Counted from the first letter of the stretch, positions 33,141-43,012 are shown. The stretch: DNA of 64,000 nt from Burkholderia sp. SRS-46 (GCF_004343775.1 NZ_PTXL01000003.1:496001-560000); one strand, 5' to 3'. The notes: a model not told the origin generated them from the letters alone. Translations and numbers: made by a program.

Positions 33141-34633
33141 CGAGGGAGGGCGGATGCCGGATCGGAGGGAGGTGAACAATCGAGAGTCGCGCGATCGAAT
33201 CGCACGACGCGATCCGCGATCTCGTATGCCTCTTCGAGATCGCTGACGAACACCAGCGTCGCGCGCGTGTGGGCCTGCTGACGCAGCGTCTCGACGATGT
33301 CGGCGCGCGCACCGGCGTCGACGCCCTGGAACGGCTCGTCGAGCAACAGCAGCCGCGCGGGTTCCGCATGCCAGCGCGCAAGCACCACCTTCTGCTGGTT
33401 GCCGCCGGAGAGGTGCGTGACGCGATCGTCCGGGCCGGTGCAGCGAATGCCGAACCGCGCGATCGCCGCGCGGGCTGCGGCGCGCTCGCGTTCCCGCCGA
33501 ACCGGGCCGCGCGCGAACCAGCGCGACAGGAACGGAAAGCCGAGCGTGCCCGCGATCGACGCGAACGGGACGCTGTCCGGAAACAGCGACGTGCGCCAGC
33601 GATCCTCGCCGGCCAGGAACACGCCCGCGCGAATCGCGTCGGCAGGCGAGCGCGGGCGCCATGGCCGCCCGTCGAGCGTCATCGCGCCACCGGCCGCGCG
33701 GGCAGCGCCGAAGATCGCGCGCGCGACGCGCGATTTTCCGCCGCCCACCGGGCCCGCGAGCGCGACGATCTCGCCGCGCCGCACGTCGAGATCGAACGGC
33801 GTGCTCGCGGCAGTCAACCGGAAATCGCGCATGCTGAAGCACGCGTCGAGCGGCGCGGCCTGCACGGCGCGATCGGTGCGATGTGCGCGATCCTTCGGCA
33901 ACGGCCGACCGATCATCGTTTCGACCGCGGCGTCGAAATCGATCGGTGCCGGCAGATCGGCGACGATCCGCCCGTCTCGGACGATCGCGACGCGATCGGC
34001 GATGCGGCGCAGGTCGCCGAGCCGGTGGGAGACCAGCAGGATCGCGACGCCCTCCGCGCGCAACGCGTCGAGCAGCACAAAGAGCCGCTCCGCTTCCGGC
34101 GCGGACAGGCTCGCGGTCGGTTCGTCGAGAATCAGCAGCGCGGGATGCGCGGCCAGCGCACGTGCCAGCGTGACGCGCTGCTGCCCCGCGAGCGACAGCG
34201 ATGCGAGCGGCGCGGACAGGTCGGCGTCGAGCCCGACGCGCACGGCCAGCGGCCGCGCCGCGTCACGCCGGGCCGCGTGCGGCGCGCGCCACGGCGACGC
34301 CGGATCGCACAGCCGGTCGAGCAGCAGGTTGTCGGCGATCGACAGCGCCGGCACGACCGCGTCCGCGATCGCCTGATGCACGGTGGCGACGCCGAGCTGC
34401 CTGGCCACGCGCGGCGACGCGGGCCGATACGGCGCGCCGCGCAGCGTCAGCGCGCCGCCGTCGGGCGCAACCACGCCGCTCAGGATCTTGACGAGCGTCG
34501 ACTTGCCCGCGCCGTTCGCGCCCATCAGCGCGACGACTTCGCCGGCGCGGATCGACAGGTCGACGGACGACAGCGCGACGGTGGCGTCGAAACGCTTCGA
34601 TACCCGGGAGACGGTCAGGATCGGCGATGACAT
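33137..34633 (-). CDS. ABC transporter ATPase with two nucleotide-binding domains, RbsA type
   Basis: 498 residues with two fused ATPase domains. Domain 1 has Walker A GANGAGKST (about 38-46), signature LSLAGQQRV and Walker B LLILDEPTASLS. Domain 2 has a variant Walker A GPVGGGKSR, signature LSGGNQQKV and Walker B LLLLDEPFQGVD. This asymmetric pair is characteristic of monosaccharide ABC importers. Start ATG at 34633 chosen because it gives the family opening; upstream codons to 34696 are arginine-rich. First gene of the six-gene unit; overlapping translation with the permease. Confidence 0.88.
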   Translation of the reverse strand: MSSPILTVSRVSKRFDATVALSSVDLSIRAGEVVALMGANGAGKSTLVKILSGVVAPDGGALTLRGAPYRPASPRVARQLGVATVHQAIADAVVPALSIADNLLLDRLCDPASPWRAPHAARRDAARPLAVRVGLDADLSAPLASLSLAGQQRVTLARALAAHPALLILDEPTASLSAPEAERLFVLLDALRAEGVAILLVSHRLGDLRRIADRVAIVRDGRIVADLPAPIDFDAAVETMIGRPLPKDRAHRTDRAVQAAPLDACFSMRDFRLTAASTPFDLDVRRGEIVALAGPVGGGKSRVARAIFGAARAAGGAMTLDGRPWRPRSPADAIRAGVFLAGEDRWRTSLFPDSVPFASIAGTLGFPFLSRWFARGPVRRERERAAARAAIARFGIRCTGPDDRVTHLSGGNQQKVVLARWHAEPARLLLLDEPFQGVDAGARADIVETLRQQAHTRATLVFVSDLEEAYEIADRVVRFDRATLDCSPPSDPASALPR

Positions 34634-34833
34634 CGGACGATGGAGCGCACGCGCGGCGCGAAACGGAATGGCCCATCGTAATGACCGTGTTCGCACCCGC
34701 CAACGAAGCGTTCTTCATATCCTTAGGCAGGCGGGGCGATACGACCGGTGCGCGCCGCCCTAAAGTTCGTCGCGCACGCTGCCGTCAACACGTCGGCAGG
34801 ATATGTGCCCCTCTCATTACAAATCCGAACCCC

Positions 34834-36276
34834 ATGGACATCACAAGCTGGAAAGAACACGCCCACCGAACCCTGTCGGGGAACGGGAGCGTGCCGGACA
34901 CCATCGCCCTGCTGGCGCACGAGCCCGACGAGGCGGAGTGGGAAGCCAACATGCTGCTCGGCATCCTGTACGGGCAAGTGCGTGATCTCGACAATTCGGT
35001 CAAGTTCCTGGGCCGGTCCGCCGCCTGCAACCCGCACAATCCGGACACGATCTTTTTCCTGGGCTGCTTCCAGGCACTGCGGGTGCCCGGTTTCCACAAG
35101 AGCTGGGCCGTGCGCCGCGATCACGCCCGGCAAGCGCTCGGCCTGGTCCAGGACACGCCGGATGCGACGCCCTGGCCGCAGCTCAAGCTCTGCCTCGAGA
35201 TGCTGGCGCAGGCAGCCACCTACGTCGGCCCGGCCGAGGACGCGGAATTCGCGTATCGCTGGCTGATCCGGATCGACCCCGGCAATGCGGGGCACTACGC
35301 GAGCCTTTCGCAGCTTCGCGCCGACGACAATCTCGAGGAAGCCGCCGCGCTGCTCGACAAGGCGCAGTCGATCAATCCGGGCATCACGGACCGCAACGAT
35401 CTCGCGTTGTCGCGCAAGGTGCTGGCGGCCGACGCGCGCCGCGCGCCGATCGCCCGCGCGAAATACCCGACCATGAAGGAGATGCGAGGCGACCTCAAGG
35501 CCGCGATCCGCTCGACCCTGCTCAAGGACTTGCCGCAGCAGCGCTTCATCAGCGAGGACACGCGGTTCTTCACGCTCGGCTCGTGCTTTGCCCGCGAGAT
35601 CGCCACCCGCATGATCGAGCGCGGCTACCAGGCCGACTTCTTCGAGGTGGTCGAGCACATCAATTCGAGCTTCGCGAACCGGAGCATGGTCGATTGGGCG
35701 ATGGGCCGGTGCGAAGGCCAGGCCCGCGAGCGGCTCGACGAGCTGTTCGCGTCGCTGAACATCACGCCCGACGGGCTGCGGGCGCGCTGGGCCGCCGCGA
35801 ACGTGTTCATCTACACGCTGGGCGTGGCGCCCGCGTTCTTCGACCGCCAGTCGGGCGCGTTCGTGATGCCGGCGAACTCGGCGTTCGCATCGCGCGCGTT
35901 CGCGGAGATGTACGACTTCCGGACCACCACGGTCCAGGAGAACCTCGACAACCTCGAGTACATCACGTCGCACATGCGGGCGCTGAACCCGAACGTGAAG
36001 ATCGTGATCACCGTGAGCCCCGTGCCGCTGAAGACCACGTTCGAATTCAAGTCGGCGCTGCAGGCGGACTGCATCTCCAAGTCGACGCTGCGGGTCGTCG
36101 CGCACGAGTTCGTCACGAAGCATCCGGATGTCGTCTACTGGCCGAGCTTCGAAGTCGTGCGCTGGCTCGGCGGGCACGTCGGGCCGTTCTACGGCAACGA
36201 CGACGATTCCGCGCTGCACATCGGCGACGACGTGGTCAAGGCGATCACCGACCTGTTCATCGAGCACTACTCGTAA
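34834..36276 (+). CDS. GSCFA-domain protein with N-terminal TPR-like repeats
   Basis: 480 residues. About residues 15-200 are helical TPR-like repeats (LLGILYGQVRDLDNSVKFLG, FLGCFQALRVPG, YASLSQLRADDNLEEAAALL). A GSCFA domain follows from about residue 245: the family motif GSCFAREIATRMI, then VFIYTLGVAPAFFD, and NVKIVITVSPVPLKTTF. GSCFA proteins are related to SGNH-type esterases/acyltransferases; the exact reaction is unknown. ATG at 34834 has no clear ribosome site. It is divergent from the sulfur/ABC unit, 200 bases apart. Confidence 0.78.
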   Translation: MDITSWKEHAHRTLSGNGSVPDTIALLAHEPDEAEWEANMLLGILYGQVRDLDNSVKFLGRSAACNPHNPDTIFFLGCFQALRVPGFHKSWAVRRDHARQALGLVQDTPDATPWPQLKLCLEMLAQAATYVGPAEDAEFAYRWLIRIDPGNAGHYASLSQLRADDNLEEAAALLDKAQSINPGITDRNDLALSRKVLAADARRAPIARAKYPTMKEMRGDLKAAIRSTLLKDLPQQRFISEDTRFFTLGSCFAREIATRMIERGYQADFFEVVEHINSSFANRSMVDWAMGRCEGQARERLDELFASLNITPDGLRARWAAANVFIYTLGVAPAFFDRQSGAFVMPANSAFASRAFAEMYDFRTTTVQENLDNLEYITSHMRALNPNVKIVITVSPVPLKTTFEFKSALQADCISKSTLRVVAHEFVTKHPDVVYWPSFEVVRWLGGHVGPFYGNDDDSALHIGDDVVKAITDLFIEHYS

Positions 36277-36334
36277 GCGCACCGGCGGCGGCGCACGCGA
36301 GCGGCGCGAGCCGTGTCGGCGCGCCGCCCGCGGC

Positions 36335-37378
36335 TCACGCCTGCTTCGGCGGCTGCTGGCAGATCACGCCGTACCAGCCGAGCCCCTTGTACGTCTCGTA
36401 GCCGGGCGTCGCCGCGAACGACACGGTCGCGCCGTCGCGCATCCGGTAGAAGCCCGCGGCCCGGCCGTCGGTCTGCAGGCGGAACTGCTCCTCCAGCACG
36501 CCCTTGCCGTCCGAACTCGCGATCACCCGCGACGACGCGTCGACGATCATGCAGCGCGTGCGCGCCCACTCGTCGTCGCTCAGCCGCACGCCGTTGACCA
36601 CCGCCGCCGCCTGCGGCTCCCAGTCGAAGAAGATCACCAGCGCGCCGAGCGCGCGGCCGCGCTCGTGCCCGCCGTCGCGAATGGCCGTCGAATAGGTCGC
36701 GACCTGCGCCTGCTTCAGCGACGGCAGCCGCTCGACGTCCGACGCCACGTAGTCCGCGCCGGACGGCGTCTTCATCGCGGCCTTGAACCAGCGCGCGTCG
36801 CCGACGTGACGCCCCTGCACCCGGTAAGTCGTCTCGCGCCCGCTCGCGACGACGACGCCGTCGGCGTTCACGACCCACAGATCCTTGTAGACCGTATAGC
36901 TGTCGAGAATCACCGACAGCCGCTCCGATGCATGCGCGCTCGCCGCCGCGCTCTGGTGCGTCACGCAGTCGACGACCGACGAATCGGTCGCCCACCAGCG
37001 CACGTCGCACGATCGCTCGTAGAGGTTGCGATCGACGATGTCGATCATGTTCAGCGCGAGGTCGGCGCAGCGCTGCCCGTCGTGCGAGCGCATCCGGTCG
37101 ATCATGCTGTCGCCGAGCTCGGTCAGGCGCGTCAGCGCGCCCGCGAGTTCCTTGTTGAGGCCGTCGGTGATGTCGCCGATGCGCTTCGACACGTGCTTCA
37201 CCTGGTTCGCGACGACGGCGAAGCCCTTGCCGGCATCGCCCGCGCGGGCCGCCTCGATCAGCGCGTTCAACGCGAGAAAGGTGGTCTCGCGGTTGATGTC
37301 GTTGATGTCGCCGATCTTGCCGGTCGCCAGCTTCTTCACTTCGTGGGTCAGGTCGACGATTGCTTGCGGATTGGCCAT
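36335..37378 (-). CDS. soluble methyl-accepting-type signalling protein with C-terminal Cache domain
   Basis: 347 residues, no signal peptide and no membrane segment. Residues about 20-70 are the chemoreceptor hairpin tip: [20 protein letters not shown] followed by [19 protein letters not shown]. The C-terminal 220 residues resemble a Cache/PAS-like ligand domain ([51 protein letters not shown]). The order, signalling tip first and sensor last, is inverted relative to classic chemoreceptors, and the coiled-coil is much shorter than a full receptor. It should be cytoplasmic. Start ATG 37378 with GAGAGAGA upstream. Confidence 0.75.
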   Translation of the reverse strand: MANPQAIVDLTHEVKKLATGKIGDINDINRETTFLALNALIEAARAGDAGKGFAVVANQVKHVSKRIGDITDGLNKELAGALTRLTELGDSMIDRMRSHDGQRCADLALNMIDIVDRNLYERSCDVRWWATDSSVVDCVTHQSAAASAHASERLSVILDSYTVYKDLWVVNADGVVVASGRETTYRVQGRHVGDARWFKAAMKTPSGADYVASDVERLPSLKQAQVATYSTAIRDGGHERGRALGALVIFFDWEPQAAAVVNGVRLSDDEWARTRCMIVDASSRVIASSDGKGVLEEQFRLQTDGRAAGFYRMRDGATVSFAATPGYETYKGLGWYGVICQQPPKQA

Positions 37379-37563
37379 GGATGGGTCTCTCTCGTTGTGG
37401 TGTGTCGATGTACGGTCGGGAGAGACGACGCAAGTATCGGGCCTGCTTTGCCGCGCGGCGATGCACGCATTTCGGCATCACGCGCCGCGCGGGCGCGCCG
37501 ATGCACGCTTGTCGCACCGGCGATGCACCACGATGGGGGCGCGGCGTCCGCGGCACGGCCCGC

Positions 37564-38175
37564 TCAGGTCGGCGGCAAACCGAGCCGCCACGACAGGTTG
37601 CGGCGTGCGCCCGCTTCGCAGCGCGCATGGAACAGCTCGGTGTGATAGATGCGCGGGCGCGCCAGCAGGTCACCGAGGATCGTGCGGACATGGCGGTCGT
37701 AGGCGCAATCGTCGAGATCCGGGCGCTCGGCACGCAACCGCAGGCCGTCGTCGCGGAACCGGCTGCGCGCGGCGCCCAGCACCGCGAGATCGATGTCGAC
37801 CGCGAAGCGGGCGGCCGGCTCGACCGGCGCACCGCGGTGCTTGGTCGCGAGGATCATCTCGCCGACGCGCTCGCCGGCCGCGATGCATCCCGCCGCCCAG
37901 TGCCGGAACCAGTCGGCGCTGCGTTCCTCGTTGTCGCGCGCACCGGGCCGGTAGATCACGTCGTGGCACCACAGCGCGAGCTCCACCGCGTCGGCATCGG
38001 GCACCGCGCCGCGCGCCCAGTCGAGATCGCGCAGGCAGCGGCGAATATGGCGCAGCGTATGGTAGTGGCGCGTCGCTTCGCCATAATGCCGCGCGAGATC
38101 CGCATAGACGGTGTCGGCATGCAGGCCGCCGCTGCGTGACCACAGTGCGATGAAGCGCGTTTGCGTGTGGCTCAT
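37564..38175 (-). CDS. HD-superfamily phosphohydrolase, COG4339-like
   Basis: 203 residues. Metal-binding signature typical of the predicted HD phosphohydrolases: YHTLRHIRRCL (first His), ALWCHDVIYRPGARDNEERSA (HD pair plus Glu), ILATKHRG, and FAVDIDLAVLGA with the terminal Asp. Substrate unknown; HD enzymes cleave nucleotides or phosphoesters. It follows the patatin gene by 82 bases on the same strand. Confidence 0.77.
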   Translation of the reverse strand: MSHTQTRFIALWSRSGGLHADTVYADLARHYGEATRHYHTLRHIRRCLRDLDWARGAVPDADAVELALWCHDVIYRPGARDNEERSADWFRHWAAGCIAAGERVGEMILATKHRGAPVEPAARFAVDIDLAVLGAARSRFRDDGLRLRAERPDLDDCAYDRHVRTILGDLLARPRIYHTELFHARCEAGARRNLSWRLGLPPT

Positions 38176-38256
38176 CCCCGCCCCTTTCCGTCATCCCGCC
38201 GCGCGCGGCCATGCGGCATCGGCATACGGTTTCCGGCACCGCCCCGATGACGGCCC

Positions 38257-39306
38257 TCAGAAGAATTCCTTGCGGATGTCGATGCTCGAGCGCTGGCCGA
38301 TGTTCCCGTAATTCTCCGCGAGCCACACGTCGGCCTCGCGCCGCCCGTTGTCGCGCAGCGCGCACAGGAACGCCCAGTCCGCGTTGTACTTGCTCGATAC
38401 GCTGAGCGCACACATCGCCTCGTCCGATCGAATCGAGTGGATCAGCATTTCCTTCATCTCGTGCCGATCGATCTTGCCTTGCTGGATCAGCTCGGTGACG
38501 AACGCGATCGCGCGCATCTCGCGCATCAGCGACGAATTGAAGCTGATCTCGTTGATGCGGTTCAGGATGTCCGCGGCCGTCGTCGGCACGCCCGGACGCA
38601 CGAGCGGGTTGATGTGCACGATCACGACGTCCTGCGTCTTGCAGTGGTAGATCAGCGGATAGATCGCCGGATTGCCCATGTAGCCGCCGTCCCAGTAGTG
38701 CTGGCCGTCGATCGTGATCGCCTGGAACAGGGTCGGCACGCAGGCCGACGCCAGCACGGCGTCCGCGCACACGTCGTCGCCCGTGAAAATCTGGATCTTG
38801 CCGGTCTCGACATTGGTCGCGCTCAGGTAGAGGCCGATCGGACAGTGCTTGCGCAGGCCGTCGAAATCGACGTGGCGCTCCAGCACGTCGCGCAGCGGAT
38901 TCAGGTTGTGCGGATTGAACTGGTACGGCGAGAACAGGCGCAGCACCATGTCCGCGAAGGCATACAGCGGCGAGTGGTCGAGCCCGAAGCTGTGCGTGCC
39001 CTTCAGCCAGGGTGTCCAGCGCAGCGGATTGTATTGCTCGGCCGATTCCGCGACCGCGTACCAGAAATCGTGCAGCGACTCGCGGGCGGCGGCCTCGCCG
39101 CCCTTGCGCAGCCCGTGCGCGAGTACCGCGGCATTCATCGCGCCGGCGCTGGTGGCACTCACGCCTTCGATCGCGAGCCTGCCGTCCTCGAGCAGGCGGT
39201 CCAGCACGCCCCAGGTGAACGCGCCGTGCATGCCGCCGCCCTGCAATGCCAGCGCGATCGGCTTGGGTTCGTCGCCGCCCCGATGCTTTCCGCTCTTCGT
39301 GCTCAT
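38257..39306 (-). CDS. patatin-like phospholipase
   Basis: 349 residues of the patatin family. Oxyanion loop GGGMHGAFTWGVLDRL, nucleophile elbow SATSAGAMNA, and the catalytic Asp motif WDGGYMGNPAIYP are present, so a Ser/Asp dyad is intact. The elbow reads A-T-S-A-G instead of the usual G-x-S-x-G. ATG at 39306 (MSTKSGKH) is preferred over the upstream frame. It lies 79 bases after the cyclase/AAA protein and before an HD hydrolase. Likely acts on phospholipids or lysophospholipids, or on storage-polymer esters. Confidence 0.85.
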   Translation of the reverse strand: MSTKSGKHRGGDEPKPIALALQGGGMHGAFTWGVLDRLLEDGRLAIEGVSATSAGAMNAAVLAHGLRKGGEAAARESLHDFWYAVAESAEQYNPLRWTPWLKGTHSFGLDHSPLYAFADMVLRLFSPYQFNPHNLNPLRDVLERHVDFDGLRKHCPIGLYLSATNVETGKIQIFTGDDVCADAVLASACVPTLFQAITIDGQHYWDGGYMGNPAIYPLIYHCKTQDVVIVHINPLVRPGVPTTAADILNRINEISFNSSLMREMRAIAFVTELIQQGKIDRHEMKEMLIHSIRSDEAMCALSVSSKYNADWAFLCALRDNGRREADVWLAENYGNIGQRSSIDIRKEFF

Positions 39307-39384
39307 CGTCCGTCTCTCCCTCGTGATGCCGATGCGCGCCGGCGCCGGACGCGCGATGCCCATTCGCGCCGCGGCGCGGCCGAC

Positions 39385-42300
39385 TCACGCGCCGGTCGAC
39401 GCCAGCGCGTCGAGCAGCGCCGCGGCTTCCCTCAGGTCCGCCGTATCGAACCCCTCCGCAAACCCGGCGTACACGTCGGACAGCATCCGCCGCGCGTCGG
39501 CCGTGCGGCCCTGGTGCTGCCGCAGGCGCGCGAGGCCCAGCACCGCGCGCAGCTCGAACGCGCGGGCGCCCTGGCGGCGCGCCACGTCGATCGCCTGGTG
39601 CAGACAGTCTTCGGCTTCCTCCGTGCGGGCCGCGTCGCCGCCGTCGCGCTCCGCCGCGCCGAGCAGCAGCACCGCCTTGAGCCGATGCAGCTCCGCGTCG
39701 TAGCAGCGCTCGCCGCAACGCGCCGCCATCGCCATCGCTTCGTCGAGCGCGTGCAGGCCTGCCGCCGTCTCGCCGATGCGCCCGTAGCCGTCCGCGAGCA
39801 GCGCGAGGAAGTACGAGCAGGCCATCGCGGCGCCGGTCGCGCGGTAGCCGTCCAGGCCCGCGCGCAATTGCGCGATGCCTTCCGGCACGCTGCCCTGCTC
39901 GCTCAGCGCCCAGCCCCGCAGCATCGCGCCCCACGCGAACCAGAACGGCAGCCCCTGCTCGGTCGCGAGCGTCATCAGCGCGTCGGCATGCGCGCGGGTG
40001 ACGTCGGCTTCGCGCCGGAGCTGATGGAACTGCGCGCCATACGCGAGCGTCAGCGCCAGCGTCGGGACGTGCGCGACCTGCCGCGCGCGCGCCAGCGCCG
40101 CCTCGCAGCGCTGCTTGCCCTGATCCGCGTAGCCCTGGTGCCACAGGCTCCAGGCGAGGAAGCTCAGCGCGCGGATGCCCGGATCGATCGCGGCGGGGAA
40201 TGCGGGCTCATGGCGCGGCTCGGCTTCGAGCAGCGCGAGCGCGCGTTCCTGGTGGGCCCGCGCGGTATCGAGATCGCCTTCGAAGAACAGGCTGGCCGAC
40301 AGCGCGAGATGCGCCTCCACGAGCAGCGCCGGCTGGTTCGCCTGGCTCGCCATGCGCAGCAGCCGCTCGCCGATCTCGCCGGCGGTCGCGTATTCCGCGC
40401 GCAAGTGGTAATAGGTCCGCAGCCCCATCAGCACGGAGAAGCGCTGCGAGGTTTCGCCGATCTGCTCGCACAGCGCGAGCGCACGCGTATAGTTCGCTTC
40501 GACTTCCGGCGCGCCATAGCCGCGCACGGCCATCAGCGCGGGCCCCAGCGCGAGCCGCAGCGTCAGCTCCTGGTGCGCGCGCTCGGTCGAGTCGGGCAAG
40601 CGCTCGAGCAGCTCCAGCGCGGCGCCGAGATGACGCATCGCGTCCGGTTGCGCGGAGTGCTGCAGCGCCTGCTGCCCGGTGCGGTACAGATACTCGATCG
40701 CCTTCTGCACGTTGCCGCTCAGCCGGTAGTGGTGCGCGAGTTCGCCGCTGTAGTCCGCGACGCGGGCCGGGAACAGTGCCTCGATCGCCTGCGCGGTGCG
40801 CTCGTGCAATGCGCTGCGCCGCTCCATCAGCAGCGAGTAGCCGGCCACTTCCTGCGTCAGCGCGTGCTTGAACGAATACTCGACCTCCGGGAACGCCGGC
40901 CGCTCGTAGATGAATTCGGCGGCCTCGAGGCGCGCCAGCAAGCGGCGCAGGTCGTCGTCCGTCTGCGCGACCTGCCCGTCGCAGATGCGGCGGATCAGGC
41001 TGTACGGAAACTCCTTGCCGATCACCGCGAGCGTCTGCAGCAATTCCTTCTCGTCGATCGCGAGCCGATCGATACGCGCGGCCAGCACGCCCTGCACGGT
41101 GGTCGGGATATGCAGCGCGGCCGGCGTCCGCTCGATCCGGTAGTGGCCCGGTTCGCCGAGCAGCGAATGCTCCTCGACGAGCGTCTGCACGACCTCCTCC
41201 ATGAAGAACGGATTGCCCTCCGTCTTCTCGAGGATGCGCTGCCTGAGCGGCGCGAGCGAAGGATCGTCGCCGAGCAGCGCGGTGAGCAGGCCCTGCGCCT
41301 CGGTCGGCCCGAGCGGTTCGAGCCGCAGCTGCGCGCAATGCGGCGCGCTGTCCCACACCGGCCGGTACTCCGGCCGGTAGTTCACGAGCAGCAGGATCCG
41401 GGTGGCCGGCACGCGTTCGATCAGGCACGCGAGGAACGCTTCCGTCTCGCGATCGAGCCATTGCAGATCCTCGAACAGCAGCTCGACCGGCTGGTCGCGG
41501 CTCTCGCGCGCGAGCAGCTGGATGATCGCGTCGAAGGTCCGCTCGCGCCGGATCCCCGCGTCCATCTCCGCGAGCACCGGGTCGCGTTCGCCGATGCCGA
41601 GCAGGTACAGCAGGTAAGGCACGAGTTCCTCGAAACCGCGTTCGAGCGTCAGCGCCTTGCCCATGACTTTTTCTCGGCAGTGCCGTTCGTTGTCCTGCGC
41701 AGTGATCTGGAAATAGTTCTTCAGCAGCTCGATCAGCGGCAGGTACGCGAACGCCTTGCCGTGCGACACCGAGAAGGTTTCGAGCACCAGGCAGCCGCGC
41801 CGCGTGCGCTCCTTGAATTCATGGAACAACCGCGACTTCCCGACCCCGGCCTCGCCGACCACCGCGACGAGCTGCCCGCTGCCCGTGCCGGCCCGCTCCA
41901 GCGCACCGTACAGTTGATCGATTTCTGCATCGCGGCCGACGAAGCGGGCGAGGCCGCGATGCGCGGCGAGTTGCAGCCGCGTGCGCAGCGCACCGAGGCT
42001 CAGCACCTCGTACACCGACAGCGGCTCGGGAATGCCCTTGACCTGCGTGGCGCCGAGCGCCTTGAACTCGAAATAGCCCTCGGCCAGCTTGTGCGTCGAT
42101 TCGCTGACGAGAATCGACGACGGCGTCGCGATGCCTTCCATCCGCGACGCGATGTGGATCGTGTGACCGACCGGGTCGTAATCGGTGTGCAGGTCGTCGG
42201 TGCGGATCGACCGCACGACCACTTCTCCCGTGTGCACGCCGACCCGAATCTGCAGCGGAATGCCTTTCTCCAGACGGATGCGATCGCCATGACGCCGCAT

Positions 42301-42855
42301 CGCCTGCTGCATCCGCAATGCCGCGAACAGCGCGCGCTGCGCATGATCCTCGTGGGCGATCGGCGCACCGAACAGCGCGAGAATGCCGTCGCCGAGCGAC
42401 TTCGCGACATAGCCCTCGTAGTAGTGGACCGCCTCCATCATCAGCGCGACGACGGGCTTGATCAGGCGGTGCGCTTCTTCCGGGTCGAGGTCGTGGATCA
42501 ACGCGGTGGAGCCCGCCATGTCCGCGAACAGCGCGGTGACGGTCTTGCGCTCGCCGGCGGTTTCGCCGCGCGCTTCCATCGCCGCCTGTTCGGCGAGGAT
42601 GCGTTCGGCCAGATGCTGCGGCGTGTAATGGATCGGCGCCGGCGACGGCCCCGCAACCGGCCGCGCACGCGACGATGGGGGTGGCGATGCGTCGGCAGGC
42701 GTATCGGCGAGCGGCGCGCCGCATTCGCTGCAGAACTTCGCGGACGGGCCCGACGCGTGGCCGCAGCGCGAGCAGATGCGCGACATCGGGGATCCGCACG
42801 CCTCGCAGAAGCGGGCCGCGGCGGGATTGTCGAATCCGCAATGTGCGCAGCGCAT
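39385..42855 (-). CDS. double zinc ribbon + class III nucleotide cyclase + AAA ATPase + TPR protein
   Basis: 1156 residues. Two zinc ribbons occupy 1-50 (C-x2-C pairs at about 3, 6, 17, 20 and 28, 31, 42, 45), followed by a Pro-rich linker. A class III cyclase domain spans about 100-290 (FADMAGSTALIHD, AKSLGDGILALFGAP, VRVGVHTGEVVVRS, ASRMEGIATPSSILVS). An AAA/STAND-like ATPase follows (Walker A VVGEAGVGKSRLFHEF near 335, Walker B-like VELLFEDLQWLD). The C-terminal 500 residues are TPR-like helical repeats. Such proteins combine a nucleotide-making or -binding domain with a signalling ATPase. Ligand and product are not known. First of several same-strand genes (patatin, HD hydrolase). Confidence 0.82.
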   Translation of the reverse strand: MRCAHCGFDNPAAARFCEACGSPMSRICSRCGHASGPSAKFCSECGAPLADTPADASPPPSSRARPVAGPSPAPIHYTPQHLAERILAEQAAMEARGETAGERKTVTALFADMAGSTALIHDLDPEEAHRLIKPVVALMMEAVHYYEGYVAKSLGDGILALFGAPIAHEDHAQRALFAALRMQQAMRRHGDRIRLEKGIPLQIRVGVHTGEVVVRSIRTDDLHTDYDPVGHTIHIASRMEGIATPSSILVSESTHKLAEGYFEFKALGATQVKGIPEPLSVYEVLSLGALRTRLQLAAHRGLARFVGRDAEIDQLYGALERAGTGSGQLVAVVGEAGVGKSRLFHEFKERTRRGCLVLETFSVSHGKAFAYLPLIELLKNYFQITAQDNERHCREKVMGKALTLERGFEELVPYLLYLLGIGERDPVLAEMDAGIRRERTFDAIIQLLARESRDQPVELLFEDLQWLDRETEAFLACLIERVPATRILLLVNYRPEYRPVWDSAPHCAQLRLEPLGPTEAQGLLTALLGDDPSLAPLRQRILEKTEGNPFFMEEVVQTLVEEHSLLGEPGHYRIERTPAALHIPTTVQGVLAARIDRLAIDEKELLQTLAVIGKEFPYSLIRRICDGQVAQTDDDLRRLLARLEAAEFIYERPAFPEVEYSFKHALTQEVAGYSLLMERRSALHERTAQAIEALFPARVADYSGELAHHYRLSGNVQKAIEYLYRTGQQALQHSAQPDAMRHLGAALELLERLPDSTERAHQELTLRLALGPALMAVRGYGAPEVEANYTRALALCEQIGETSQRFSVLMGLRTYYHLRAEYATAGEIGERLLRMASQANQPALLVEAHLALSASLFFEGDLDTARAHQERALALLEAEPRHEPAFPAAIDPGIRALSFLAWSLWHQGYADQGKQRCEAALARARQVAHVPTLALTLAYGAQFHQLRREADVTRAHADALMTLATEQGLPFWFAWGAMLRGWALSEQGSVPEGIAQLRAGLDGYRATGAAMACSYFLALLADGYGRIGETAAGLHALDEAMAMAARCGERCYDAELHRLKAVLLLGAAERDGGDAARTEEAEDCLHQAIDVARRQGARAFELRAVLGLARLRQHQGRTADARRMLSDVYAGFAEGFDTADLREAAALLDALASTGA

Positions 42856-43012
42856 ACGATCCCTTCCCTTGCCCGGAACCTGCTCTTAAACATTCTAGTG
42901 CCGCGCCCGGTCGCGGCAAGCGGCGAACGGGATATGGCATTCCCTCAGTTGCAACGGACGGATGCGCGCATTCGGCGTGGATAGGAGGGCAGCGCGCGGC
43001 GCGCGCGGAGGA

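Noticed and set aside
38437..42984. A 1515-codon open frame on the plus strand
   Set aside because: Antisense to the patatin and cyclase genes, whose proteins show complete catalytic motifs.
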